64,000 nt of DNA from Schumannella luteola (GCF_013408685.1 NZ_JACBZY010000001.1:1674001-1738000), one strand, 5' to 3'; shown: positions 1 through 8,421, counted from the stretch's first letter. Notes: generated from the sequence alone by a model not told the origin. Numbers and translations: made by a program.

Positions 1-1692
1 GCAGTTCGGCTCGACTTCCGCCCGATCGGCGACGTGTGCGCGATTGGTGCGGCTGAGCGTCAGCTGCAGGGAAGCGAGCTGATGGCGGGCGCCGTGGCGT
101 CGTGGCAGCCGACCCTCTGCACGGCGAAGGGCGGCGACGCCTACACGATCCTCTCCGGCACGGAATCCGATGCCCTCGCGATCGCGAACGGCGCCAACTC
201 CGGCCCGATGGCGCTGTCATCTCGTCCGCTCCAGGGCGACATCGAGGACGACCTCCAGTACGCGCCGGTCGCGCTGACCGGGCTCGCGATCTCGTTCGCC
301 ATCGATCGCCAGCCCAGCCTGAGCGGCTCGACCCCCGACGAGTACCTCGAAAGGGCGAAGCTGCCGTTCACGAGCATGAACCTGACGCCGCGACTCGTCG
401 CGAAGCTGCTCACCAGCTCGTACCGCGATGCGCTGCCCTACTTCTCCGACCGCTCGCACATCGCGAAGAATCCACGGAACATCGCTTTCGACCCCGACTT
501 CCAGGCGATCAACGACCCGGAATGGAAGTACCAGGCGATCGCCACCCCCGCGATCGCCGACGCTCTCGTCCCGCAGGGACGCTCCGACTCCGCGTGGGCC
601 ATCTGGGCATACGTCATGTCCGATCAGGACGCCCGCGACTTCCTCAGCGGCAAGCCCGATCCGTGGGGCATGACCGTGAACAAGTGGGCGTCGGACTCGG
701 TCGACTTCGCACCGCGGGGCGAGGGTGATCAGACGCTCGCCATCACCTATCCCAACGACACGTTCCCGAAGGCGGACCCGGTCGAGACCGCCGAATCCGC
801 GACGGGTGGTCCGATCAATCTGGTCACCTGGCGACCCTTCGTCAACGACCTCGACACCTCCGCGTACAAGACGCTGCGCGGCGACGGCCAGGTGCTCGGA
901 GGATGGAATGCGCAGGCAGCGCCTCCTCAGTACGACAAGACCGGTCGCGACCTCCCCGGCGCTCAGGCGGTCATCGGCGTCACCGACACGTCGGCTGCGT
1001 CGCGCTACCAGACCATCACGGCCTCCCTGCGCAATGCGGCGGGCAAGTTCGTCGCACCGAGCGCGGAATCGATGCTGGCGGCGGCGGCGGCGATGACCGC
1101 GACGCCGACTCAGCGTCAGGTCTACTCGCTCGACAACACCTCAGCGGCCGCAGCCGCCGCCCCGACCGCCTACCCTCTGACGGTCCCCGTCTACGCGGCC
1201 GTGAGCCCGAAGATGTCCGATGCGACCCTGCGAGCGAGCTTCGCCGCCTTCATCCGCTATGCCGTATCGGATGCGGCGCAGACGACCGGACAAGGGGTCG
1301 GACAGCTCCCCGAGGGCTACGCACCACTGCCGCAGGGCTGGCGCGACCAGGCGCTCGCCGCTGCCGCGAAGATCCAGGCCGGCACGACGGCCACGCAGCC
1401 GACCGACGCCTCGGGCGACGGCTCGCTCGCTTCGCCCGGCTCCGACTTCGGGTCAGCGGATGCGGGCTTCGGCTCGGCTGGCGACGGATTCGGCTCGCCC
1501 GACGCGTCCGGCGCGGCCGGCACGAGCGACCCGGCGGCGTCCGGCGATCTCGCGAGCTCCCTCTCCGCCTCCCGCACCCCGGCCGATCCGAAGACCGGCG
1601 GCCTCGACTCGGTCGTGCCGCTCAGTCTCCTGGCCGGCCTCCTCGGCGCCCTCGCGGTGCCCGGCATCTCGCTCTTCCGGAGACGCCTCTGA
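1..1692 (+). CDS. Secreted PBP-like (PstS-fold) surface protein, C-terminal part
   Basis: The reading frame is open to the first base, so the N-terminus and signal peptide lie outside the window; the GTG at 34 is only an internal candidate. The segment reading LTPRLVAKLLTSSY resembles the loop of phosphate-binding PstS proteins in which Lt..lv.kI is conserved, so a periplasmic-binding-protein fold is likely but not certain. The C-terminal third is Ala/Gly/Ser-rich linker. The end (from about 1585) reads DPKTG, then a hydrophobic stretch and an Arg-rich tail, which has the layout of a cell-wall sorting signal with a degenerate motif, or simply a membrane anchor. It is followed 116 bases later by another PBP-like gene. 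Its role in phosphate or other ligand capture is inferred. Confidence 0.7.
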   Translation, partial: AVRLDFRPIGDVCAIGAAERQLQGSELMAGAVASWQPTLCTAKGGDAYTILSGTESDALAIANGANSGPMALSSRPLQGDIEDDLQYAPVALTGLAISFAIDRQPSLSGSTPDEYLERAKLPFTSMNLTPRLVAKLLTSSYRDALPYFSDRSHIAKNPRNIAFDPDFQAINDPEWKYQAIATPAIADALVPQGRSDSAWAIWAYVMSDQDARDFLSGKPDPWGMTVNKWASDSVDFAPRGEGDQTLAITYPNDTFPKADPVETAESATGGPINLVTWRPFVNDLDTSAYKTLRGDGQVLGGWNAQAAPPQYDKTGRDLPGAQAVIGVTDTSAASRYQTITASLRNAAGKFVAPSAESMLAAAAAMTATPTQRQVYSLDNTSAAAAAAPTAYPLTVPVYAAVSPKMSDATLRASFAAFIRYAVSDAAQTTGQGVGQLPEGYAPLPQGWRDQALAAAAKIQAGTTATQPTDASGDGSLASPGSDFGSADAGFGSAGDGFGSPDASGAAGTSDPAASGDLASSLSASRTPADPKTGGLDSVVPLSLLAGLLGALAVPGISLFRRRL

Positions 1693-1696
1693 TCCC

Positions 1697-1735
1697 GATC
1701 TTGGCGGGGCACGCTGCACCGGACTGGGATCCGGC
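1697..1735 (+). other. Possible intercistronic hairpin
   Basis: GC-rich inverted repeat with arms CGGGGC and GCCCCG lies just after the stop of the first gene. There is no T tract, so it is more likely an RNA processing or stabilising hairpin than a factor-independent terminator. Confidence 0.3.
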
Positions 1736-1808
1736 GCCCCGCACCAAGCCGCGAACGACCGACTGGGACGTGCGCGGAACCCACCCTGAGACAAAGGACA
1801 GCACTCCC

Positions 1809-2939
1809 TTGAAGATCAAGAAGATCGCGGCCTTCGCCGCGGTCGCTGCGGTGGCCGTCGCCGGCTCCGCGCTCGTCGCCCCCGCCTTCGCGGAGCCGGT
1901 CTCGAACAGCTATGTGCTGGTCGGTTCCGACACGCTGCAGGATTCCGCCAACGCTCTCATCAACGGCACCGACATCTCCGGCTCGCTCGTGCGCGTCACC
2001 ACCGGAAACGGCGCCACGCTCGGCTCGTTCGACGCGTTCGGATCCCCTGCGGTCCAGACCAAGCCCAACGGCGCCTTCTTCGGCCGTCCCGGTGGCTCCG
2101 GCGCGGGAGTCACCGCTCTGCGCGCCTCGATCACCGGCGTCAACTACTCCGCCACGACCAGCCCGAACGTGAAGGCCGTCGCGATCACCAATCAGGTCGA
2201 CATCGCGCGCTCCTCGAGTGCGCCCGGCTCGAACGCCAATGCTGACGGCAAGCTCCTCTACTACCCGTTCGCGCGTGACGCGGTGGGCTACGCCTACAAG
2301 GGCGGCAATGCGTCGTGGGCCAACCTCAGCGCTGCCCAGCTCCGTCAGATCTATGACGGCACCCTGACCAACGTCGGCGGCGCTGACATCAAGCCTCGCC
2401 TTCCTCAGACGGCTTCGGGCACCCGCAGCTTCTTCCTGGGTGCCCTCGGCTACACCGCGGTCAACAGCGTCTACAGCGCGCCGGCCGTGAACGACAACGG
2501 CAACGTCACGGCCGAGAACGACGCGACCGTGCTCAACGCCGGCGAGATCATCCCCTTCTCGGTGGCGAGCTGGGTCGCTCAGGCCAACGGCGTCTCGGGT
2601 GTCAACAGCACCACCGGCGCGTCGCTGGGCAGCGCGGTCACCGGCGTCGTCCCCGTGACCGGCACCGCTCCGGCGCTCGAGGCGAACCCGACCTACTACG
2701 CCGACGCGAAGTTCGGTCGTGACACCTTCCTGGTCGTCGAGCGCTCGCGCGTCCAGCAGAACTTCACGGGCGGCCGCGGCAACTACGACGCGACGCTCGC
2801 GCGTCTGTTCGACCCGACCAACCCGCGCAGCCTGATCAACTACGGCTCGACTCCGAACAGCGCCGGCGCGGTCAAGACCGCCTACGGCTTCCTCCCGACG
2901 GCGAACACCACGCCGCAGCCCGCGTTCGTCACGCTCTGA
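1809..2939 (+). CDS. Secreted PstS-like substrate-binding protein
   Basis: 376 residues. The TTG start is chosen because AAAGGA sits about ten bases upstream (1793-1798) and the first residues form a clear signal peptide (MKIKK, an Ala/Val-rich core, cleavage near AFA-EP). The mature part begins with VLVGSDTLQDSANAL, similar to the G-SDT opening of PstS-type phosphate-binding proteins, and carries DIARSSSAPG and ARDAVGYAYKGG, typical of the ligand-binding lobes of that family. There is no lipobox, so it is probably released or wall-associated rather than a lipoprotein. It stands 19 bases before the WxL-domain gene, so the two are probably co-transcribed. A PBP-like fold is well supported. The ligand (phosphate or other) is inference. 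Confidence 0.75.
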   Translation: MKIKKIAAFAAVAAVAVAGSALVAPAFAEPVSNSYVLVGSDTLQDSANALINGTDISGSLVRVTTGNGATLGSFDAFGSPAVQTKPNGAFFGRPGGSGAGVTALRASITGVNYSATTSPNVKAVAITNQVDIARSSSAPGSNANADGKLLYYPFARDAVGYAYKGGNASWANLSAAQLRQIYDGTLTNVGGADIKPRLPQTASGTRSFFLGALGYTAVNSVYSAPAVNDNGNVTAENDATVLNAGEIIPFSVASWVAQANGVSGVNSTTGASLGSAVTGVVPVTGTAPALEANPTYYADAKFGRDTFLVVERSRVQQNFTGGRGNYDATLARLFDPTNPRSLINYGSTPNSAGAVKTAYGFLPTANTTPQPAFVTL

Positions 2940-2958
2940 TCCTGAACGGAATCCCGAA

Positions 2959-4002
2959 ATGATCATCACCAAGCGACGCATCGCGATCGCCGGCGTCTTC
3001 GCCGTCGCGCTCGCCGCGATCAGCCCCGTCGCGGCGGCCAACGCCGCAACGGCCACCCCTGCCGGTTCTGCCGCGAAGTGGTACACCCTCAACGGCACCA
3101 CCCTTCAGCCGTACGCGGCTGACACGGTGCTCCACTGGGGCGACAGCCCTGTGGCCAGCCCCACCGCGACGTGGTCGAACTTCAAGGGTTCGACTGACGC
3201 CGAGGAGGTCGTGATGTTCCTCTCCAAGCCGGGCGAGGAGCGCACCATCACCAACTGGATCGCGACCGGAGCCGGCGCCTTCAAGCGCGGAACCAAGGAC
3301 GTCCAGCTGCCGAGCGCCGACCTGGCGAGCCTCACCAACGGCAACGCGGCGTCGATCCAGGCGATCGGTGGCGACTACAGCGTCGGCATCGCGTTCACCA
3401 AGAACACCGGCACGGCCATCGCGGACGGCGGCGTCATCTTCAACACCGTCCACATCGTCAAGGGCACCGACACCTACACCTTCGACTCGCCCGCCGAGTC
3501 GACCACGCCGACCGACCCGCCGGCCGGCACGCAGACCGCTTCGGTCGACGTCTCGGCGACGACCGTCGCGGCGCAGGATGGCGCGCTCGAGCTCTCGGTT
3601 CCTGCCGGCGCGAAGGCGACCCTCGGCACCGCGGCCCTGGTGAACGGTCTCTCGACCTCCACCGGAAAGCTCGGCTCGGTCACCATCAAGGACGGCCGCG
3701 TGTCGTCGACCCCCGGTTGGGACCTCACCAGCGGCGTCGCGAAGTTCAGCCTCACCGGTGGAACCTCGGCTGACGACATCGACGCCAAGCAGCTCGGTGT
3801 GAAGCCCCTCGTCACCTCCGGCCCCGCGGCCGCGGCGGCGGGAAACCAGGCCGGCACCGCCGGTGACAACAAGTTCGCGTCGGCTGCGGCCGGCACGAGC
3901 GGCACCAGCGTCGTCGACGCCGACCTCACCTTCGTCGCCCCGGCGAAGTCGAAGGCCGGCACGTACACCTCCAAGGTGACGCTGACGCTCGTCTCGAAGT
4001 AA
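2959..4002 (+). CDS. WxL-domain surface protein
   Basis: 347 residues with a signal peptide (MIITKRR, hydrophobic core, cleavage near ANA). A short repeat-poor N-terminal domain (to about 170) is followed by a Pro/Thr linker (STTPTDPPAG). The C-terminal domain carries a W-D-L triplet at residues 254-256 and ends in DADLTFVAPAKSKAGTYTSK followed by a beta-strand. That layout matches WxL domains, which in Firmicutes bind peptidoglycan non-covalently, although the second WxL motif (YxxxLTW) is only partly kept. It is followed by a DUF916-type gene, the usual partner of WxL proteins. WxL systems are unusual in Actinobacteria, so the context supports the call more than the motif alone does. Confidence 0.65.
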   Translation: MIITKRRIAIAGVFAVALAAISPVAAANAATATPAGSAAKWYTLNGTTLQPYAADTVLHWGDSPVASPTATWSNFKGSTDAEEVVMFLSKPGEERTITNWIATGAGAFKRGTKDVQLPSADLASLTNGNAASIQAIGGDYSVGIAFTKNTGTAIADGGVIFNTVHIVKGTDTYTFDSPAESTTPTDPPAGTQTASVDVSATTVAAQDGALELSVPAGAKATLGTAALVNGLSTSTGKLGSVTIKDGRVSSTPGWDLTSGVAKFSLTGGTSADDIDAKQLGVKPLVTSGPAAAAAGNQAGTAGDNKFASAAAGTSGTSVVDADLTFVAPAKSKAGTYTSKVTLTLVSK

Positions 4003-4009
4003 CACTCTC

Positions 4010-4052
4010 GAGGCCCTGGGCGGGCTCGTCGTCGCACGCGACGGCGGGCCTC
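4010..4052 (+). other. Strong intercistronic hairpin
   Basis: GAGGCCC (4010-4016) pairs with GGGCCTC (4046-4052), with an inner GTCG/CGAC stem. No T run follows. It may act as a Rho-type pause, partial terminator or mRNA-stabilising element between the WxL gene and the DUF916-type gene. Confidence 0.4.
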
Positions 4053-4136
4053 GTCCGGGGCCTCAGCCCTGCCCGATCCACCCCGGCCGCACTTAAGTCG
4101 GCGTTCACCTGACGGACGCCGCGCGGCCAATGACCG

Positions 4137-5246
4137 ATGGCTTCATACACTGTGCCCACCTGGACCTCCGCCGCGAATCCGGCCGCGCGCCTCGCCGCCG
4201 CCGCTCTCGCGCTCGTCGCCGCCGCCACGCTGCTCAGCGTCGCCCCGGCCGTCTCCGCCCGCGCGGACGACACGATCGGCATCTCGGGCGCGCCCGCGAA
4301 GGCCGGCGCCGCCGATGGCCGCACCCGCTTCACCTACCAGGTCGGCCCGGGTCAGCACCTCGACGACGAGTACCTGGTGAAGAACACCGGCACCACCCGC
4401 CAGACGGTCACCGTCTTCGGCACCGACGCCTTCAACACCGACGACGGCTCCTGGGGCCTGCTGCCCACCGACGACACTGCGAAGGATGTCGGCGGCTGGG
4501 TCACCTTCGGCGGCCAGCCCCGCGCCACCCTCGACCTCGCGCCGGGCGAGTCCCGCGCGGTCGCCTTCGCGGTCGACGTGCCCGCGGATGCCGGCCCCGG
4601 CGACCACGCCGGCGGCGTCGTGCTCTCGGCCGTCAGCCCCGACGGGCAGGTGCTCGTCGACCGCCGCGTCGCGACGCGCCTCTACGTGCGCGTGCCCGGT
4701 GACATCCAGGCGGCCCTCACCGTCAGCTCGATGAAGGCCGACTACGGCTACAGCTGGAACCCGCTCGACGGCACCGTGAAGATCGACATGACGGTGAAGA
4801 ACACCGGCAACGTCGCCCTCGGCGGCCTCGCGGTCGTCACCCTGCGCACCTGGTTCGGCTTCGGCCTCTCCTCGCCCGAGGCCCGCCCCGACTTCCCCGA
4901 GCTGCTGCCCGGCAACGTGCGCGAGCTGAGCGTCACCCTGCACGGCGTTCCCGCGCTGGGCTACCTCGAGCCGACGATCACGCTCGCTCCGCAGATCTCG
5001 CCCGACGCCATCCAGCCTCCGTCGCTCGTCACGACCGAGCGCAGCACCTCGCTCGCGGCCGTGCCCTGGCTGCTGCTGGCGGTGCTGCTCGTGATCGGTC
5101 TCGTCATCCTCGTCACCCGCCTCCGCGCCCGCGCCGATGCGCGCCGCGCCGAGGCGTGGATGGCGCACGTCGCCGAGCAGGCCCGCAGCGAGGCCTCGTC
5201 GCCCCGACAGAGCGGCGCCCCCGAGAAGCTCGGAGCCGACCGATGA
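4137..5246 (+). CDS. DUF916-like WxL partner, membrane-anchored
   Basis: 369 residues: N-terminal signal segment (about 17-43, ending SARA-DD), an extracellular region, one transmembrane helix (about 303-328) and a basic cytoplasmic tail. The region holds FTYQVGPGQHLDDEYLVKNT and a second KNTGNVALGG domain, matching DUF916/DUF3324-type WxL-interacting proteins made of two Ig-like domains. In known WxL loci these proteins bind the WxL partner and peptidoglycan and tether it to the membrane, which fits the gene just upstream. ATG at 4137 is the first start giving a signal segment; no good ribosome-binding site is seen. The stop overlaps the next start by ATGA (5243-5246), so translation is probably coupled. 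Confidence 0.7.
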   Translation: MASYTVPTWTSAANPAARLAAAALALVAAATLLSVAPAVSARADDTIGISGAPAKAGAADGRTRFTYQVGPGQHLDDEYLVKNTGTTRQTVTVFGTDAFNTDDGSWGLLPTDDTAKDVGGWVTFGGQPRATLDLAPGESRAVAFAVDVPADAGPGDHAGGVVLSAVSPDGQVLVDRRVATRLYVRVPGDIQAALTVSSMKADYGYSWNPLDGTVKIDMTVKNTGNVALGGLAVVTLRTWFGFGLSSPEARPDFPELLPGNVRELSVTLHGVPALGYLEPTITLAPQISPDAIQPPSLVTTERSTSLAAVPWLLLAVLLVIGLVILVTRLRARADARRAEAWMAHVAEQARSEASSPRQSGAPEKLGADR

Positions 5247-6019
5247 AGCGGATGCTCACGGCAGCCCTGCTGGTCGGCGCGGCAGCCGTCGCGATCACCG
5301 CGGCTGCTCCCGTCGCGGCCTTCGCGGCCGACGACCTGAACGGCGGCGGCGACTACCCGATCTCGGTCACGGTCACCGACGACGGCTCGACGCCGACGGG
5401 CGGATCCGACTCCGGCGGCTTCGGCGGCAGCGACTCGGGCGGCTTCGGCGGCTCGGGATCGGGCTCGTCGGGCTTCGGCTCGACCTCGGGCTCCGGCTCG
5501 ACGGCAGGTGGCGGCGACGCCGTCGACACGGGCGCGACTCCCGACGGCAAGCCCGCGGCCTCGGCCGCGGCCGACGCGGCCTTCTCGATCGGCGGGATGC
5601 GTCTCGGCTACCAGATCTCGCCGCTGCCGAACCGGGGCGCGCTCAGCACCGCGGTCACGCTGCGCAACGGCACATCCTCGGCCATGTCGGTCAAGCTGCG
5701 CCTCTGGATGACCGGTCCCTTCGGCAACCGCATCGGCGGCCCGGTCGAGCGCACCGTCGTGCTCGCCCCGAAGACCGACCGCACCGTGCGCACGCAGGTC
5801 GAGGGCGTCGGGCAGTGGACCTTCGTCACCTCGCACCTCGAGGCGACCCCGCCGAAGTCGGTCGACGGCATCGACCTGGCCAAGCTGACCCGCGAGCAGT
5901 CGATCGTGATCGCGCCGTGGGCGATCCTGCTCGGCGTGATCGTCGCCGCGGGCGCCGGCTGGGGTATCTCCGCCGCGGTCCGTCGCCCTCGCGTCGCCGT
6001 GCAGGAGGCCTTCGCATGA
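5243..6019 (+). CDS. Secreted Gly/Ser-rich membrane-anchored accessory protein
   Basis: 258 residues. It starts at the ATG that overlaps the previous stop and has a clear signal peptide ending AFA-AD. Residues about 45-95 are a low-complexity Gly/Ser/Phe linker with GGFGGSDSGGFGGSGSG-like repeats. A beta-rich domain of about 110 residues follows (ISPLPNRGALSTAVTLRNGT), resembling the TVTLRN strands of DUF916-type Ig domains, and then a C-terminal helix (IVIAPWAILLGVIV) anchors it. No family is recognised with certainty. The tight overlaps with the genes on both sides suggest a third wall or membrane component of the same surface complex. Confidence 0.6.
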   Translation: MKRMLTAALLVGAAAVAITAAAPVAAFAADDLNGGGDYPISVTVTDDGSTPTGGSDSGGFGGSDSGGFGGSGSGSSGFGSTSGSGSTAGGGDAVDTGATPDGKPAASAAADAAFSIGGMRLGYQISPLPNRGALSTAVTLRNGTSSAMSVKLRLWMTGPFGNRIGGPVERTVVLAPKTDRTVRTQVEGVGQWTFVTSHLEATPPKSVDGIDLAKLTREQSIVIAPWAILLGVIVAAGAGWGISAAVRRPRVAVQEAFA

Positions 6020-7011
6020 GCGTGATCGAGGCCCCCGCTCCCGCGTCACCTGCCGGCGGGGTGCCGGTCGAGGCGCCGCCCGCCCAACCCGGATACACCG
6101 CGTACCCGCCCGTGCCGCGACCCCCGCGCCGCGTGCCGAAGCCGCCCGTGCTGCTCGCCCCGCTGTCGCCCGCGCAGGCCGTGTCGCGCAGCGTGATCAT
6201 CACCGCGGTGCTCCTGCTCTTCGCCTTCCTGCTCCAGGTGGTCGTGCTCTCGCAGCTGCAGCACCTCGAGTCGCAGCAGCGCCTCCGCGACGCCTTCCGC
6301 GCGCAGCTCGCCGCCGGCACCGCGCCGGTCAGCGAAGCCGACTACACCGGCAAGATGCTGCGCTCGACCTCGCCGGTCGGCATCCTCTCGATCCCGCAGA
6401 TCGGGGTGAACGAGGTGCTCGTCGAGGGCACCGACTCCGACACCCTCAAGACCGGCGCCGGCCACCGCCGCGACACCCCGCTGCCGGGCCAGCCCGGTGT
6501 CAGCGTGCTCATCGGGCGCGCGGCGGCGTACGGCGGACCGTTCTCGCACATCCAGGAGCTCGCCCCCGGCGACCGCTTCACGGTGCGCACCGGCCAGGGC
6601 AGCAGCACCTTCGAGGTCATCGGCGTGCGCTATGCCGGCGACCCGACGCCGGCCGCGCTGGCCCGCGGCGGCAGCCGGCTCGTGCTGCAGAGCGCCCGCG
6701 GTCCCGCCTTCGCGCCGAACGGCGTCGTCTACGTGGATGCGCGCCTCGTCAGCCCGGTGATGGATGCGGGCGCCCGCTGGACCACCACGGGAGCGCTGCC
6801 TCCGGAGGAGCGCGCGCTGCAGGCCGACACCCGCGAGGTCTGGAGCCTGGTCTTCGCCCTGCAGTTCCTGCTCGCCGCTCACCTGGGCGCCGTCTGGGCT
6901 CGCCGCCGCGTCGGCAGCCGCAAGACCTGGCTCGTCGGAGCCCCCGTCGTCGCACTCGCCGTGCTGCTCGCCGCCGATCGCATCGTGCCGCTGCTGCCGA
7001 ACGTGCTCTGA
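6016..7011 (+). CDS. Sortase-fold protein with catalytic residues apparently missing
   Basis: 331 residues. A Pro-rich cytoplasmic N-terminus is followed by one helix (about 57-80), an extracellular sortase-like domain (about 118-245) and two C-terminal helices. Sortase landmarks are plain: IPQIGVNEVLVEGT, then GQPGVSVLIGRAAAYGGPF (about 160-177), then a LxxGD turn. In active class D/E/F sortases the middle motif reads aGHR with the catalytic His, but here it is IGRA. The strand that should carry TC (LTLvTC) reads LVLQSARG (221-228), and the following Arg strand reads VVYVDARL. His, Cys and Arg all appear replaced, so it may be a pseudo-sortase acting as a scaffold. Both C-terminal helices are extra. 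Start overlaps the previous stop by ATGA. Confidence 0.7.
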   Translation: MSVIEAPAPASPAGGVPVEAPPAQPGYTAYPPVPRPPRRVPKPPVLLAPLSPAQAVSRSVIITAVLLLFAFLLQVVVLSQLQHLESQQRLRDAFRAQLAAGTAPVSEADYTGKMLRSTSPVGILSIPQIGVNEVLVEGTDSDTLKTGAGHRRDTPLPGQPGVSVLIGRAAAYGGPFSHIQELAPGDRFTVRTGQGSSTFEVIGVRYAGDPTPAALARGGSRLVLQSARGPAFAPNGVVYVDARLVSPVMDAGARWTTTGALPPEERALQADTREVWSLVFALQFLLAAHLGAVWARRRVGSRKTWLVGAPVVALAVLLAADRIVPLLPNVL

Positions 7012-7033
7012 ATCCATCCCGAGGAGATCTCTC

Positions 7034-8212
7034 ATGACTGATGCGCACCGCGACCCGGTGACCGAGGTCCTGCCGGCGACCCCGGCCCCGGCGGCCGCGA
7101 ACCCGGCGGCCGCGAACCCGGCGACCGGGACCGCCGCCGCTCCGACCGGGTCCGCTCCGACCGCGACCGCCGAGGCCCCGGCGCTGGTCGAGCCCGCGAC
7201 CGGTTTCGTGCCGCCCGTCCCGACCCCGGTGCCCGCCGCGGCCGCGTACCCCGGCTACGCCTCCACCGGCTTCGGCGGCGCGGAGGCCACCTCGCCCGTC
7301 GCCGACGCGCGGCTCGAAGCCGACCCGCACTACGCCTCCGCGGCGCCGTCGGTCATCCCCGGCTACGGCGACGCCGGCTTCAGCGGCGCGTACCAGGCCG
7401 CCGCGGCCGCGGCGTATCCCGAGACCCCGCGCGAGCCTCTCGCGATGCTCGAAGCGCGCGGCATCACCGCCTGGTTCGGCGACCACCAGGTGCTCGATCG
7501 TGTCTCGCTCACCATGCCGGCCGGCCAGATCACCTCGCTGATCGGCCCGTCGGGATGCGGCAAGTCGACGTTCCTGCGCATCCTCAACCGCATGCACGAG
7601 CTGGTGCCCTCGGCGAGCCTCGCCGGTGAGGTGCTGCTCGACGGTGACGACATCTACGAGCCGCAGAAGCGCCTCACCGACGCCCGCAAGGCGATCGGCA
7701 TGGTCTTCCAGAAGCCGAACCCCTTCCCGGCGATGTCGATCTACGACAACGTGATCGCCGGGCTCAAGCTCACCGGCATCCGGGCCGATCGCGCCCGCAA
7801 GGACTTCCTCGTCGAGACCTCGCTGCAGAAGGCGGGCCTCTGGAAGGAGGTGCGCGATCGTCTGCGCGCGCCCGGCGGCGGACTCTCCGGCGGCCAGCAG
7901 CAGCGTCTCTGCATCGCCCGCTCGCTCGCGGTCCAGCCGCGCGTGCTCCTCATGGACGAGCCCTGCTCGGCTCTCGACCCGACCTCGACCCGTGTGATCG
8001 AGGAGACGATGCTCGAGCTCGCCAGCGAGGTCACGATCGTCATCGTCACGCACAACATGCAGCAGGCGCAGCGCGTCTCGAGCCAGTGCGCGTTCTTCCT
8101 CGCCGGCGCCGGCAAGCCCGGCGGCATCGTCGAGCACGGGGCGACGGATGCGATGTTCGGCGACCCGCAGGACGAGCGCACCGCCGATTACGTCAACGGC
8201 CGCTTCGGCTGA
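7034..8212 (+). CDS. pstB: PstB-type phosphate ABC transporter ATPase with long N-terminal extension
   Basis: 392 residues, about 130 more than usual PstB. The ABC domain starts near residue 138 and has Walker A GPSGCGKST, the PstB-like FQKPNPFPAMSIYDNV Q-loop region, signature LSGGQQQR, Walker B LLMDEPCSALDP and the H-loop VTHNMQQA, all intact. In PstSCAB this subunit powers phosphate import. Residues 1-137 are Ala/Pro/Thr-rich with no known domain. The ATG is preceded by GAGGAG, 22 bases after the sortase-like gene. No pstC or pstA permease lies in the window; they may sit upstream, or the ATPase may drive a different membrane partner here. The assignment to PstB-like is secure, its role in classical phosphate uptake is less so. 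Confidence 0.8.
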   Translation: MTDAHRDPVTEVLPATPAPAAANPAAANPATGTAAAPTGSAPTATAEAPALVEPATGFVPPVPTPVPAAAAYPGYASTGFGGAEATSPVADARLEADPHYASAAPSVIPGYGDAGFSGAYQAAAAAAYPETPREPLAMLEARGITAWFGDHQVLDRVSLTMPAGQITSLIGPSGCGKSTFLRILNRMHELVPSASLAGEVLLDGDDIYEPQKRLTDARKAIGMVFQKPNPFPAMSIYDNVIAGLKLTGIRADRARKDFLVETSLQKAGLWKEVRDRLRAPGGGLSGGQQQRLCIARSLAVQPRVLLMDEPCSALDPTSTRVIEETMLELASEVTIVIVTHNMQQAQRVSSQCAFFLAGAGKPGGIVEHGATDAMFGDPQDERTADYVNGRFG

Positions 8213-8409
8213 TCGGCGACGCGGCCGACCCGCACACGACGGGGGATGCGGTCATAGTGGTCACGGGCGATCTCGCCGAGGGTGCGTGCGATGCAGATCG
8301 ACGCTTTCCGTCGCATCCGCCGTCCTGCATTGGCGGAATCCGCACTCATCGCCACCGATCGCGGCACCGCGTTGTCGGAATCGTTCAACGGTTGCCGCAT
8401 CCCCGTCGG
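8213..8409. other. Intergenic region, no gene seen
   Basis: About 200 bases between the PstB-like gene and the FAH gene. No convincing open frame, repeat or terminator with a T tract was found; it presumably carries the promoter of the next gene. Confidence 0.4.
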
Positions 8410-8415
8410 TAGGAT
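8410..8415 (+). promoter_or_regulatory. -10 box TAGGAT for a leaderless FAH gene
   Basis: TAGGAT lies six bases before the GTG at 8422 and no ribosome-binding site is visible, so the transcript probably begins at or very near the start codon. Confidence 0.5.
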
Positions 8416-8421
8416 CGTCGG

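Noticed and set aside
4103-4109. GTTCACC, like a unit of the actinobacterial PHO box, before the DUF916-type gene
   Set aside because: PhoP sites need repeated 11-base units; only one unit is present, so it is not reported as a feature despite the phosphate-related context.
8188-8421. Possible minus-strand gene start opposite the gap before the FAH gene
   Set aside because: The frame continues antisense through the FAH and MFS genes with Arg-rich, domain-free sequence.
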